DNA of 64,000 bases. Source: Chloroflexota bacterium (lineage in GTDB: Bacteria; Chloroflexota; Limnocylindria; Limnocylindrales; CSP1-4). Shown here piece by piece: positions 10,099-18,745 of this stretch. A program made the translations under genes and the position numbers. The stretch spans positions 1 through 64,000 of the forward strand of contig JAJYLZ010000005.1 in assembly GCA_021787395.1 (NCBI GenBank), given 5' to 3'. Below the pieces are notes generated by a model that was not told the origin of the DNA, ran no database searches, and was given only the letters and a program-made list of their open reading frames with translations. Positions within the stretch are counted from its first letter, which is position 1; every line of letters starts with the position of its first letter.

Positions 10099-10495
10099 GG
10101 AGCATCCAGCGCTGGGGCCGGTCGAGGGGCGCGAAGCCGAACCGCTCGTAGAACGCGGGCGAGTTGGTGGCCAGGACCATCCGCTTGAGGCCTGCGAGGC
10201 GCGAGTCCGCGACGATGGCCTCGAGCAGGGCTCGGCCGATCCCCTCCCCTCTCCGGTCGTCGTCCACGAACACGTCGCACACCCAGGCGAACGTCGCCTG
10301 GTCGGTGACGACCCGGGCGAAGCCCACCTGGCGCTCCCCGTCGAAGGCGGCGAAGCACAGAGAGTGCGCGATGGAGCGCTCGACCGTGTCGCGGCTGCGG
10401 CCCAGCGCCCAGTAGGCGCGCTCGGAGAGGGATGCGTGGAGCCAGTCGAGGTCCAGTTCGGACGGGTCGGTGGAGATCAGGACGTTCGCAGTCAT
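10082..10495 (-). CDS. GNAT family N-acetyltransferase
   Basis: VCDVFVDDDRRGEGIGRALLEAIVADSRLAGLKRMVLATNSPAFYERFGFAPL. Confidence 0.9.
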   Translation of the reverse strand: MTANVLISTDPSELDLDWLHASLSERAYWALGRSRDTVERSIAHSLCFAAFDGERQVGFARVVTDQATFAWVCDVFVDDDRRGEGIGRALLEAIVADSRLAGLKRMVLATNSPAFYERFGFAPLDRPQRWMLRPGPG

Positions 10496-10501
10496 GCGCA
10501 C

Positions 10502-10507
10502 AGCGTA
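10502..10507 (-). promoter_or_regulatory. Leaderless-type -10 (TACGCT) 6 nt before GNAT ATG
   Basis: TACGCT-gtgcgc-ATG. Confidence 0.5.
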
Positions 10508-10625
10508 CGGGAGGGCGCCCAGGGGCTGGGCTGACGCGGACGGCGGGCTCCGGGGGCATGGCCGGGCCTCCGGGCGGGTGGCAGCCCTCCCCGCACACCG
10601 CAAGCCCTCCCGGACCATGCGGCCA

Positions 10626-10783
10626 GCGGGTCCATGGTGCGCTCAGTGCACCGTTGACCCAGCCGCCGGATCGGGCGTGCGACGCGGGCGGTCGGGCGCA
10701 GGGCCGGGCGCAGGGTTGACCCGTGCCGTGCATCGCCCAGGCGGGCAGCGCACCATGGACCCGCCGCCCGCATCGGGGCGCCG
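10626..10783. repeat. Intergenic imperfect palindromic repeat (family member A)
   Basis: 18-bp perfect inverted arms gcgggtccatggtgcgct (10626-10643) / agcgcaccatggacccgc (10747-10764); related to repeat near 60.0-60.13 kb. Confidence 0.75.
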
Positions 10784-10818
10784 GGCGTGGCCGCCCAGCG
10801 TGGGCACCCCACAAACGA

Positions 10819-10852
10819 GATCGGGGCCCGGCGTCGCCGCCGGACCCCGATC
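10819..10852 (-). terminator. Terminator-like hairpin downstream of pnp
   Basis: gatcgggg-c-ccggcg-tcgc-cgccgg-a-ccccgatc. Confidence 0.75.
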
Positions 10853-10875
10853 CGCTGTGCTGGTGACGCGCGGGG

Positions 10876-13461
10876 CTACTTCGCCAGGTGGCGCTGCATC
10901 GCGGCCTTGCGGGACAGGTTGATCCGGCCCTGGCGGTCGATCTCGGTGACCACCACCATGACCTCGTCGCCCACCGACACGACGTCCTCCACGGACGGCA
11001 CGTGGTAGTCGGCGAGCTCGCCGATGCGGACGAGGCCCTCCTTGCCCGGCAGGATCTCCACGAACGCGCCGAAGTTCATCAGCCGGGTGACCCTGCCCAG
11101 GTACAGCGACCCCACCTCGACCTCGCGGGTGAGGCTCTCGATCCACTGGATCGCCCGGCGGGAGTTCTCGCCGGAGACCGCGGCGATCTCCACCGAGCCG
11201 TCGTCCTCGACGTTGATCTCGGTGCCGGTCTCCTCCTGGATCTTGCGGATCATCGAGCCGCCCTTGCCGATGATGTCGCGGATCTTCTCGGGGTTGATCT
11301 TGATCGTGATGATGCGCGGCGCGAAGTCGCTCATCTGCTCGCGCGCGGTCGGCAGGACGGCCGTCATCTTGCCCAGGATGAACAGGCGGGCGGTGAGGGC
11401 CTTGCGCAGGCCCTCGCGGATGACCCGCTCGTCGATGCCCTTGACCTTGATGTCCATCTGGAGGGCGGTGATGCCCTCGGCGGTCCCGGTGACCTTGAAG
11501 TCCATGTCGCCGAACGCATCCTCCTTGCCGAGGATGTCCGTCAGGACGACGAAGTTGCCGGTCTCAGCGTCGAGCACGAGGCCCATCGCCGCGCCGGCCA
11601 CGGGCGCCTTGATCGGCACGCCCGCGTCCATCAGGGCGAGCGTGCTGCCGCACGTGGACGCCATCGAGGTGGAGCCGTTGGACGAGACCACCTCGGACAC
11701 GAGGCGGATCACGTACGGGAACTCCTCCTGGCTGGGCAGGACCGGCACCAGGGCGCGCTCTGCGAGGTTCCCGTGGCCGATGTCCCGCCGCGACGGGCCG
11801 CGCATGGGCTTGTTCTCGCCGGTGCTGTACGGCGGGAAGTTGTAGTGGTGGAGGTACCGCTTCTCGGTCTCCGGGCTGATGGTGTCGATCCGCTGCACGT
11901 CCGACGACGGGCCGAGCGTGGCGATGGTCAGGGCCTGGGTCTGGCCGCGGGTGAACAGGCCGGAGCCGTGGGTGCGCGGCAGGAGCCCCACCTCGACCGA
12001 GATCGGGCGGATCTCGTCGAGGGCACGGCCGTCCATGCGCAGCCCCTCGGACAGGATGAGCTTGCGGACGGTCTTCTTCTGGACGAGGCTGAACAGGCCC
12101 TTGGACACCCGCGCATTGCGGCGCGCGGCGTCGAGCAGGCGGGCCGACTCGGCGGCGTCGGTCTTGACGGCGCGGATGGCGTCCGCGATCTCCTTGCCCA
12201 GGGTGTCGATGCGGCCGGGCAGGTCGTTCGCGAACCACAGCAGCAGCTGGGCCGTGGCCTTCGCGTCCGGCAGCGCGCGGTGCGCCTGGGCGAGCTCGAT
12301 GCCGAAGAACGTCGCGAGGGTGCCCAGCTTGTAGTTCTCGAGGTCGGGGTAGCCCTCGCGGGCGATCACGAACGTGTCGAGGTAGCTGCCCGGCTTGACG
12401 CGCGTGCCGTCGCCCAGCGCCTCCTCGATGAACCCGATGTCGAAGCCGACGGAGTGGCCGACGAACGGCGCGTCGCCGACGAAGTCGAGCACCTTCCGCG
12501 CGGCCTCGGCCGGGCTCGGGGCGCCCTTGACGTCCGCATCGGTGATGCCGTGCATCTGGTTGCCGACGATCGGCCGGCCGGGGTTGACGAGGGTCGAGTA
12601 CTCGTCCACGACCTTGCCGCCCTTGACTCGGACGGCGGCCACCTCGACCAGGTCCGCGGACTTGGGGTCGGTGCCGGTGGTCTCGACGTCGACGACCACG
12701 AACTCGCCGCCCGCCTTGGCGCGCTCGACGAACTTGAGCACGGAGTCGGTCTGCGGCTCGAGGTACGGGACCCGCTTGGGCTTGCCGACGAGCTCCCGGA
12801 GCTGCTCCTGGACCTCGACGATCGGCTGCAGGGCGCGGTGCCCGAACAGGATGGCCTCGGCCATCACGTCCTCGGGCAGGATCTTCACGCCCGCCTCGAC
12901 CATCATGATCGCGTCGCGGGTGCCGGACACGACCAGGTCGAGCTCGGACTCGGCCAGCTGGCTGATCGTGGGGTTGACCACGAACTCGCCGTTGATGCGG
13001 CCGATGCGGACCGCGCCCACCGGGCCCAGGAACGGGATCTCGCTGATGGTCAGCGCCGCGGACGCCGCGACCGTGCCCAGGATGTCGGGGTCGTTCTCCT
13101 GGTCCGTCGACATGACGGTGATCACGATCTGGACGTCGTCCTTGTACCCCTCGGGGAACAGCGGGCGGATCGGCCGGTCGGTGAGGCGAGCGGCGAGGAT
13201 GGCCTGCTCGGAGCTGCGGCCCTCGCGCTTGATGAACCCGCCGGGGATCTTGCCGGCGGCGTACATCCGCTCCTCGAAGTCCACCGTGAGCGGGAAGAAG
13301 TCCAGACCCGGACGCGGGTCGGAGCGGTTGGCGGTGCCGAGGACGAGCGAGTCTCCGTAGCGGACGGTGACGGCACCGCCGGCGAGGCCGGCCAGCTTGC
13401 CGGTCTCCAGCGTGAGGGTGCGGCCGCCGAGCTCGATCTCGAGCGTGGTGGGCGTGGGCAC
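10876..13461 (-). CDS. pnp: Polyribonucleotide nucleotidyltransferase with inserted DEDDh exonuclease domain
   Basis: 861 aa; RNase PH domain 1 (aa ~1-230), DEDDh exonuclease (~252-412), helical linker, RNase PH domain 2 (GLRMDGRALDEIRPIS...LTDILGKEDAFGDMDFKVTGT), KH (IINPEKIRDIIGKGG region), S1 (GRVTRLMNFGAFVEILPGKEGLV). Confidence 0.97.
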   Translation of the reverse strand: MPTPTTLEIELGGRTLTLETGKLAGLAGGAVTVRYGDSLVLGTANRSDPRPGLDFFPLTVDFEERMYAAGKIPGGFIKREGRSSEQAILAARLTDRPIRPLFPEGYKDDVQIVITVMSTDQENDPDILGTVAASAALTISEIPFLGPVGAVRIGRINGEFVVNPTISQLAESELDLVVSGTRDAIMMVEAGVKILPEDVMAEAILFGHRALQPIVEVQEQLRELVGKPKRVPYLEPQTDSVLKFVERAKAGGEFVVVDVETTGTDPKSADLVEVAAVRVKGGKVVDEYSTLVNPGRPIVGNQMHGITDADVKGAPSPAEAARKVLDFVGDAPFVGHSVGFDIGFIEEALGDGTRVKPGSYLDTFVIAREGYPDLENYKLGTLATFFGIELAQAHRALPDAKATAQLLLWFANDLPGRIDTLGKEIADAIRAVKTDAAESARLLDAARRNARVSKGLFSLVQKKTVRKLILSEGLRMDGRALDEIRPISVEVGLLPRTHGSGLFTRGQTQALTIATLGPSSDVQRIDTISPETEKRYLHHYNFPPYSTGENKPMRGPSRRDIGHGNLAERALVPVLPSQEEFPYVIRLVSEVVSSNGSTSMASTCGSTLALMDAGVPIKAPVAGAAMGLVLDAETGNFVVLTDILGKEDAFGDMDFKVTGTAEGITALQMDIKVKGIDERVIREGLRKALTARLFILGKMTAVLPTAREQMSDFAPRIITIKINPEKIRDIIGKGGSMIRKIQEETGTEINVEDDGSVEIAAVSGENSRRAIQWIESLTREVEVGSLYLGRVTRLMNFGAFVEILPGKEGLVRIGELADYHVPSVEDVVSVGDEVMVVVTEIDRQGRINLSRKAAMQRHLAK

Positions 13462-13552
13462 GGGTGTGCGACCTCCTTGGTCGTCGGGCCAGGAGAGGGT
13501 CCCTGGGCGGGTGGGTCGGGCTGGGAGCGCTGGTGAACGCCGGGTAATGAAC

Positions 13553-13575
13553 GACCCCGGGACGAGCCCGGGGTC
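13553..13575 (-). terminator. rpsO-pnp intercistronic hairpin
   Basis: gaccccggg-acgag-cccggggtc stem between rpsO and pnp. Confidence 0.65.
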
Positions 13576-13588
13576 GAGGCGGCGTTGC

Positions 13589-13858
13589 CTAGCGGCGGAG
13601 TCCGAGCGAGCCGATGACGGCCCGGTAGCGCGTGGCGTCCTTCTTGATCAGGTACGCGAGCAGGCGCCGACGCTGACCCACGAGCTTGAGGAGGCCGCGG
13701 CGCGAATGGTTGTCCTTCGGGAAGCGGCGGAGGTGCTCGTTCAGGTCCCGGATCCGCTCGGTGAGGAGCGCGATCTGGACCTCGGGCGAACCGGTGTCGC
13801 CGTCCTTGACGGCGTACTCGGCGATGACCTCTTGCTTCTTCTCCCGCGCGAGCGGCAC
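13589..13858 (-). CDS. rpsO: 30S ribosomal protein S15
   Basis: [69 protein letters not shown] start. Confidence 0.97.
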   Translation of the reverse strand: MPLAREKKQEVIAEYAVKDGDTGSPEVQIALLTERIRDLNEHLRRFPKDNHSRRGLLKLVGQRRRLLAYLIKKDATRYRAVIGSLGLRR

Positions 13859-13911
13859 TCGATCCTCCGACACGAACGATGGCGTGGCTAAACAGTGTCT
13901 ACTTCTTCGAC

Positions 13912-13926
13912 CGGCGGAGGATAGCA
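13912..13926 (-). promoter_or_regulatory. Putative extended -10 promoter of rpsO (TGCTATCCTCCGCCG)
   Basis: 15-bp string identical to the one upstream of rplS. Confidence 0.5.
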
Positions 13927-13968
13927 GGCGGCCGCGGGATCGCACAAATCCGCGAGCGTTCGCCCGCC

Positions 13969-14982
13969 CTACCCCTCCACTCCGGCCGAGGCGCCGGCGG
14001 CGAACAGCCGCTCGATGACCCGCAGGTTCGCGATGGCGTCGGACGGCGGCACCGGCGCGGGCGCGCCATCCAGAACCGCCCTGGCGAAGGCATCCGCCTC
14101 GCACGCATACGGGTCGGCGGGAGCGAACTCCAGCGTCTCCGTCGCCGGGGCGACGGGCGGGTCGCCGCCCTGGGTCACGAATACGCGCGTGGGCAGCGTG
14201 GGCGGGATGTTGAACGGGATCTCGATGGCGGCCCGGCCGCGCGTGCCGTACACGTGGACGCGCTGGTCCGCCTCGACCCGGGTGGCGCACGTGAACGACG
14301 CGACGCCCCCATCGAACCCGAGGGTGCCGCTGGTCAGGACGTCCACGCCGGAGGCCGGGTCGCGGACGATGCTCGCCGAGACGGTTCGCGGCTCGGCGCC
14401 GAAGAGCATGCGGGACAGGTTCACGGAGTAGCAGCCGATGTCATACAGGGCGCCGCCCCCGTAGGCCAGGACGCTGCGGATGTTGGCCGGGTCGTCGTTG
14501 TAGTAGCTGAACCAGGAATCCACTGCGGTCAGGCGGCCCAGGCGCCCCGACGCCACCACGTCCCGAAGGGCGATCCAGCTCGGGTGGTGGCGGTACATGA
14601 ACGCCTCCATCAGCAGCCGCCCCGCCCCGTCGGCGGCCTCGAACATGCGCTCGGCGTCCGCGGCCGTCAGCGCCAGCGGCTTCTCGCACAGGACGTGCTT
14701 GCCGGCCTGGAGCGCCCTGATCGACCACTCCATGTGCAGGTGGTTGGGCAGCGGGATGTAGACGGCGTCCACGTCCGGGTCGGCCAGCAGCGCCTCGTAC
14801 GTCCCGTGCCAGCGCGGGATCTCGAGCGCCGCGGCGGCCGAGCGCGCCGCCACTTCCGACCGCGACGCGATCGCCGTCACCTCCCCCAGCGACGACCGCC
14901 GGAGCCCGGGGATCACCTTCTGGAGGGCGATCGCCGCCGTGGACAGCACGCCCCACCGCACCTTGCCGACGCCCGCGCCCAT
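13969..14982 (-). CDS. Gfo/Idh/MocA family oxidoreductase
   Basis: [20 protein letters not shown]...[41 protein letters not shown]. Confidence 0.92.
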   Translation of the reverse strand: MGAGVGKVRWGVLSTAAIALQKVIPGLRRSSLGEVTAIASRSEVAARSAAAALEIPRWHGTYEALLADPDVDAVYIPLPNHLHMEWSIRALQAGKHVLCEKPLALTAADAERMFEAADGAGRLLMEAFMYRHHPSWIALRDVVASGRLGRLTAVDSWFSYYNDDPANIRSVLAYGGGALYDIGCYSVNLSRMLFGAEPRTVSASIVRDPASGVDVLTSGTLGFDGGVASFTCATRVEADQRVHVYGTRGRAAIEIPFNIPPTLPTRVFVTQGGDPPVAPATETLEFAPADPYACEADAFARAVLDGAPAPVPPSDAIANLRVIERLFAAGASAGVEG

Positions 14983-15106
14983 CCTCGACCTCCCTCGCGA
15001 TGCCGGTCGGGACGCCGCCGCCCCAACAGCACCACGTTCGCAACTTGACAGCAACAGTACTTGGCCTCAGTCTGGCACAGGTTTGAGCGGGAGGAACACA
15101 AACTCC

Positions 15107-16339
15107 GTGCGGTCCACGCGGCAAGAGCTCGGTCAGCGCAGCGAGACGGTCCGGCGCGCCAACCTGAGCGCGATCGTGCGCACGCTGCACGAGAGCGGCC
15201 CCCAGTCGCGGTCCGACCTGGTCGCCCACACGGGCCTCACCCGCAGCGCCATCCGGGTGCTCGTCGGCGAGTTGACGGCCGCCGGACTCGCGTCCGAGGA
15301 CCGGGCAGTCCGCCGGGGCCGCCCAGGGCGCCCGTCCCCCGAGGTGAGCCTCGTGCCGGACGCCCTCCCCGCGGTCGCGTTCTCGATCGGCGTGGACTCG
15401 CTGTCCGCCGCCGTGATCGGCCTGGGCGGGATCGTCCTGGGCGTCGTCAGGATCGACCGGCCTCGCGGGCACGACGGCGTCAACGCGATCGTGGACGACC
15501 TCGTGGGCCTGCTCGACCGCCTGCCGGGCGGGCGGCCCCAGAGCGGCAGCGTCGTCGCCGTCGGCGTCGCGGTGGCCGGCGTCGTGCGCAGCCGTGACGG
15601 CCTCGTCGAGGTGGCGCCAAACCTCGGCTGGAGCAACGTGCCGTTCGGGGCCCTGCTGGCCGACCGGCTCGGCTGGCGCGTGGCGGTGGTCGTGCGCAAC
15701 GAGGCCGACCTCGGCGTCCTCGCCGAGCACCGTCGGGGGGCGGCGATCGGGGTGGACGACGTGGTCTACGTGCACGGCGAGGCGGGCGTCGGCAGCGGGA
15801 TCATCGTCGACGGCCGGCCGCTGGCCGGCGCGGCGGGGTACGCCGGCGAGATCGGCCACCTCCCGTTCGTCGGGCAGGTCCGCTGCCGCTGCGGCTCGGT
15901 CGGCTGCTGGGAGACGGAGGTCGGCGGCGGAGCCCTGCTCGCGCGCGCCGGGCTCCCCCGGGATGCCGGCAGCGAGGGACTCGAGCGGGTCTTCGCGGCG
16001 GCAGAGGCCGGTGACCCGGCCGCCCTGCAGGCCATCGAGGCCACGGGCCGAGCCCTTGGCGTCGGACTCGGCGGCCTCGTCAACACCTTCAATCCACGGA
16101 TGGTGGTGCTGGGCGGCTTCTTCGGCCGGCTCCACCAGCAAGCGAGGCAGGTGATCTGGGAAGAGCTCGAACGGCACTCACTGCCGGCGCCCCGCGCGAT
16201 GGTGCGCGTCGTGCCGGCCGCGCTCGGCGTGGACGCGCCGCTCCTCGGGGCGGCAGAGGTCGCGCTGGAGCCCGTTCTCGCCGACCCGGCGACCCGGTTG
16301 GGGTCCCGGGGATCGCTCGTCCAGCTGGCGAGCGCCTGA
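15107..16339 (+). CDS. ROK family transcriptional regulator (XylR-type)
   Basis: N-terminal wHTH (RRANLSAIVRTLHESGPQSRSDLVAHTGLTRSAIRVLVGEL) + ROK domain (GEIGHLPFVGQVRCRCGSVGCWETEVG); start uncertain. Confidence 0.88.
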   Translation: MRSTRQELGQRSETVRRANLSAIVRTLHESGPQSRSDLVAHTGLTRSAIRVLVGELTAAGLASEDRAVRRGRPGRPSPEVSLVPDALPAVAFSIGVDSLSAAVIGLGGIVLGVVRIDRPRGHDGVNAIVDDLVGLLDRLPGGRPQSGSVVAVGVAVAGVVRSRDGLVEVAPNLGWSNVPFGALLADRLGWRVAVVVRNEADLGVLAEHRRGAAIGVDDVVYVHGEAGVGSGIIVDGRPLAGAAGYAGEIGHLPFVGQVRCRCGSVGCWETEVGGGALLARAGLPRDAGSEGLERVFAAAEAGDPAALQAIEATGRALGVGLGGLVNTFNPRMVVLGGFFGRLHQQARQVIWEELERHSLPAPRAMVRVVPAALGVDAPLLGAAEVALEPVLADPATRLGSRGSLVQLASA

Positions 16340-16501
16340 CATGGCCACCGCACCTGTCGCCGGGCTACCCTCCCCATGGAGGCTGGAAGACTTGGAGGAG
16401 CCTTTCGCAGTAGCCTGTGCGGCGGTGTTGAAGGTGCACGCAACAGGGTGACGGGACTGCGACGTCCGCAGGCCGTCCAATCACAGGAGGAATTCTTGCG
16501 C

Positions 16502-17800
16502 ATGGACATCCGCAAGTTCGCAGCGGCTGCTGGCGCCGTCATGGTGCTCACAGCGGCCTGCTCGGGCGCCTCGGCGACCCCGTCGCCGACCACGGCACCG
16601 ACGCCGGTCCCGTCCTCGGCGGCCCCGGCCGCTTCGTCGGCGGCCCCGGCCGCGTCGTCGGCGGCCCCGTCGGCCGCGGCCGTCAACCTGACGCCGGCGT
16701 CGTTCGACGCCAGCTTCTCGGCCATGGCCCAGCTCAAGGGCCTGCATGACGCGGGCTCCGGCAGCGTCGCCGTGATCCTGCCGGACACGACCTCGTCGGC
16801 CCGCTACACGGCCTACGACCAGCCGTACCTCACCCAGGCCTTCCAGGCGGCCGGCTACTCCTCGTCCGACTTCTCGATCCAGAACGCGGCGGGCACGACC
16901 ACGACTGAGCTGGCCCTCGCCCAGGCCGCGATCACTGCCGGCGCCAAGGTCCTGCTCGTCGACCCGATCGACAGCACGACCGGCAACCAGATCCAGGCTG
17001 CCGCCGCGGCGGCCGGCATCCCGATGATCAGCTACGACCGGGCCACCTTCCAGGGCACCAGCACGTACTACGTCAGCTTCGACAACGTGCAGGTCGGCAA
17101 GCTGATCGGCCAGGGCTTCATGCAGTGCGTCACCGACTGGGGCGTCAAGAACCCCAAGGTGTTCACCGTGGACGGCGGCCAGGACACCGACCCCAACGCG
17201 ATCGACTTCGCCAAGGGCTACAACTCGGTGGTCTGGGGCCAGTCCGTGGCCCAGGTCAAGGCCGGCGCCACCAACAGCGCGGGCATGACGCTCGTCGGCG
17301 AGCAGCTCGCCCCCGGCTGGGACAATGCCAAGGGCGGCGCGATCTTCCAGCAGGCGTTCACGGCGCACAAGGACATCAACGCCACGATCGAGGCCAATGA
17401 CGGCCTCGCCGGCGCGGTGATCACGGTCCTCAAGGCCGCCGGCGTGCCCGCCAAGAAGATCCCGACCACCGGCCAGGACGCCACGCTCCAGGGCATGGAG
17501 TACGTGCTCCAGGGCTGGCAGTGCGGCTCCGTCTACAAGCCGATCTACCTCGAGGCCCAGGCCGCCGTGGCCCTGGCCACCTACCTGCGCGCGGGCCAGA
17601 CCCCGCCGTCGTCGCTCCTGAACGGCACCACCACCGACCCCAAGAACCCGGCCACCACCGAGCCGGCGCTCCTGCTCACCCCGATGTGGGTGAACGCGGC
17701 GAACATGGAGTCGACGGTCATCAAGGACAAGTTCGTGTCCGTGTCCGACCTCTGCACCGCAGTGGGTCAGTCCGTCTGCACCGCGGCCGGAATCCAGTAG
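16502..17800 (+). CDS. Sugar ABC transporter substrate-binding lipoprotein (XylF-like)
   Basis: Lipobox VLTAAC; periplasmic binding protein fold (LVDPIDSTTGNQIQAAAAAAGIPMISYDRA); SD AGGAGG upstream; alternative TTG start at 16496. Confidence 0.9.
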   Translation: MDIRKFAAAAGAVMVLTAACSGASATPSPTTAPTPVPSSAAPAASSAAPAASSAAPSAAAVNLTPASFDASFSAMAQLKGLHDAGSGSVAVILPDTTSSARYTAYDQPYLTQAFQAAGYSSSDFSIQNAAGTTTTELALAQAAITAGAKVLLVDPIDSTTGNQIQAAAAAAGIPMISYDRATFQGTSTYYVSFDNVQVGKLIGQGFMQCVTDWGVKNPKVFTVDGGQDTDPNAIDFAKGYNSVVWGQSVAQVKAGATNSAGMTLVGEQLAPGWDNAKGGAIFQQAFTAHKDINATIEANDGLAGAVITVLKAAGVPAKKIPTTGQDATLQGMEYVLQGWQCGSVYKPIYLEAQAAVALATYLRAGQTPPSSLLNGTTTDPKNPATTEPALLLTPMWVNAANMESTVIKDKFVSVSDLCTAVGQSVCTAAGIQ

Positions 17801-17820
17801 GCCGCTCCGGCAGAGTCTGA

Positions 17821-17855
17821 GGACGGGCGCCCGCGCGACGCGCGGGCGCCCGTCT
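17821..17855 (+). terminator. Long intercistronic hairpin between SBP and ATPase genes
   Basis: acgggcgcccgcgcg-a-cgcgcgggcgcccgt, 15-bp perfect arms followed by ctctt. Confidence 0.75.
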
Positions 17856-17893
17856 CTTGCGCCCGCGCCGCGGGCATCGCGCAGGAGGATGGG

Positions 17894-18742
17894 ATGGACG
17901 TGATGTCACAGGCGAGCCCCGATCAGACGGCCCATCCCGGCGGGACGGGCGTCGGAGCGTCCCCCGGCGAGGAGCCCCTGCTCCGACTGCGCGGCATCAG
18001 CAAGCACTTCGGCGCCGTCCAGGCGCTGTACGGCGTGGACCTCGACCTGCCCAAGGGTCAGGTGACCGCCCTGTGCGGCGACAACGGCGCGGGCAAGTCG
18101 GTCCTCACCAAGTCGATCGCCGGCATCCACCAGGTGGACGAGGGCGAGATCTGGTGGGAGGGCCGCCGGGTCCACATCCGCAACCCCAAGGACTCCGCGG
18201 CGCTGGGGATCGAGACCGTCTACCAGGACCTGGCGCTGGCGGACAACCTCGACATCGTCCAGAACATGTTCCTCGGCCGAGAGCGCCTGCAGAGGGGCCT
18301 GCTCGACGAGGACTCGATGGAGCGAGCCGCGAAGGAGACGCTGGCGAGCCTGCGGGTGACCACCGTGCGCTCGATCCGCCAGCCGGTGGCGACCCTGTCG
18401 GGCGGCCAGCGCCAGGCGGTGGCCGTCGCCAAGGCCGTCATGTGGAACTCCAAACTGGTCATGCTCGACGAGCCCACCGCGGCCCTCGGGGTCGCGCAGA
18501 CGAGGATGGTGCTCGACCTCATCCTGCGCCTCAAGGACCACGGCCTGGCGGTCATGGTCATCTCGCACAACCTCAACGACGTGTTCGAGGTCGCCGACCG
18601 GATCGCGGTCCTCCGCCTGGGCCGCATGGTCGCGCAGGACTCGATCAGCGCGTTCGACCGCCAGAGCGTCGTCGACTACATGACGACCGGCGTGTCCAGC
18701 CGGGCTGTCAAGGGGCCGTCCGCCGACGGCGGGAGGAACTAG
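17894..18742 (+). CDS. Sugar ABC transporter ATP-binding protein (single ABC domain, XylG/FrcA-like)
   Basis: CGDNGAGKSVLTKSIAGI, LSGGQRQAVAVAKAVMWNSKLVMLDEPTAAL; 282 aa. Confidence 0.93.
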   Translation: MDVMSQASPDQTAHPGGTGVGASPGEEPLLRLRGISKHFGAVQALYGVDLDLPKGQVTALCGDNGAGKSVLTKSIAGIHQVDEGEIWWEGRRVHIRNPKDSAALGIETVYQDLALADNLDIVQNMFLGRERLQRGLLDEDSMERAAKETLASLRVTTVRSIRQPVATLSGGQRQAVAVAKAVMWNSKLVMLDEPTAALGVAQTRMVLDLILRLKDHGLAVMVISHNLNDVFEVADRIAVLRLGRMVAQDSISAFDRQSVVDYMTTGVSSRAVKGPSADGGRN

Positions 18743-18745
18743 CCG

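Noticed and set aside
12226-12708. PNPase exonuclease insert as a simple frameshift or assembly chimera
   Set aside because: Frame is continuous, both flanking PNPase halves and all DEDDh catalytic residues are intact, and codon usage looks uniform; a chimera still needs a read-level check.
10888-13536. 882-aa plus-strand ORF opposite pnp
   Set aside because: Antisense artefact of GC-rich coding sequence; no recognisable domain, whereas minus strand is full-length PNPase.
16600-16690. Short GC-rich repeats at SBP N-terminus
   Set aside because: Encodes SSAAPAASSAAPAASSAAP lipoprotein tether, common downstream of lipoboxes.
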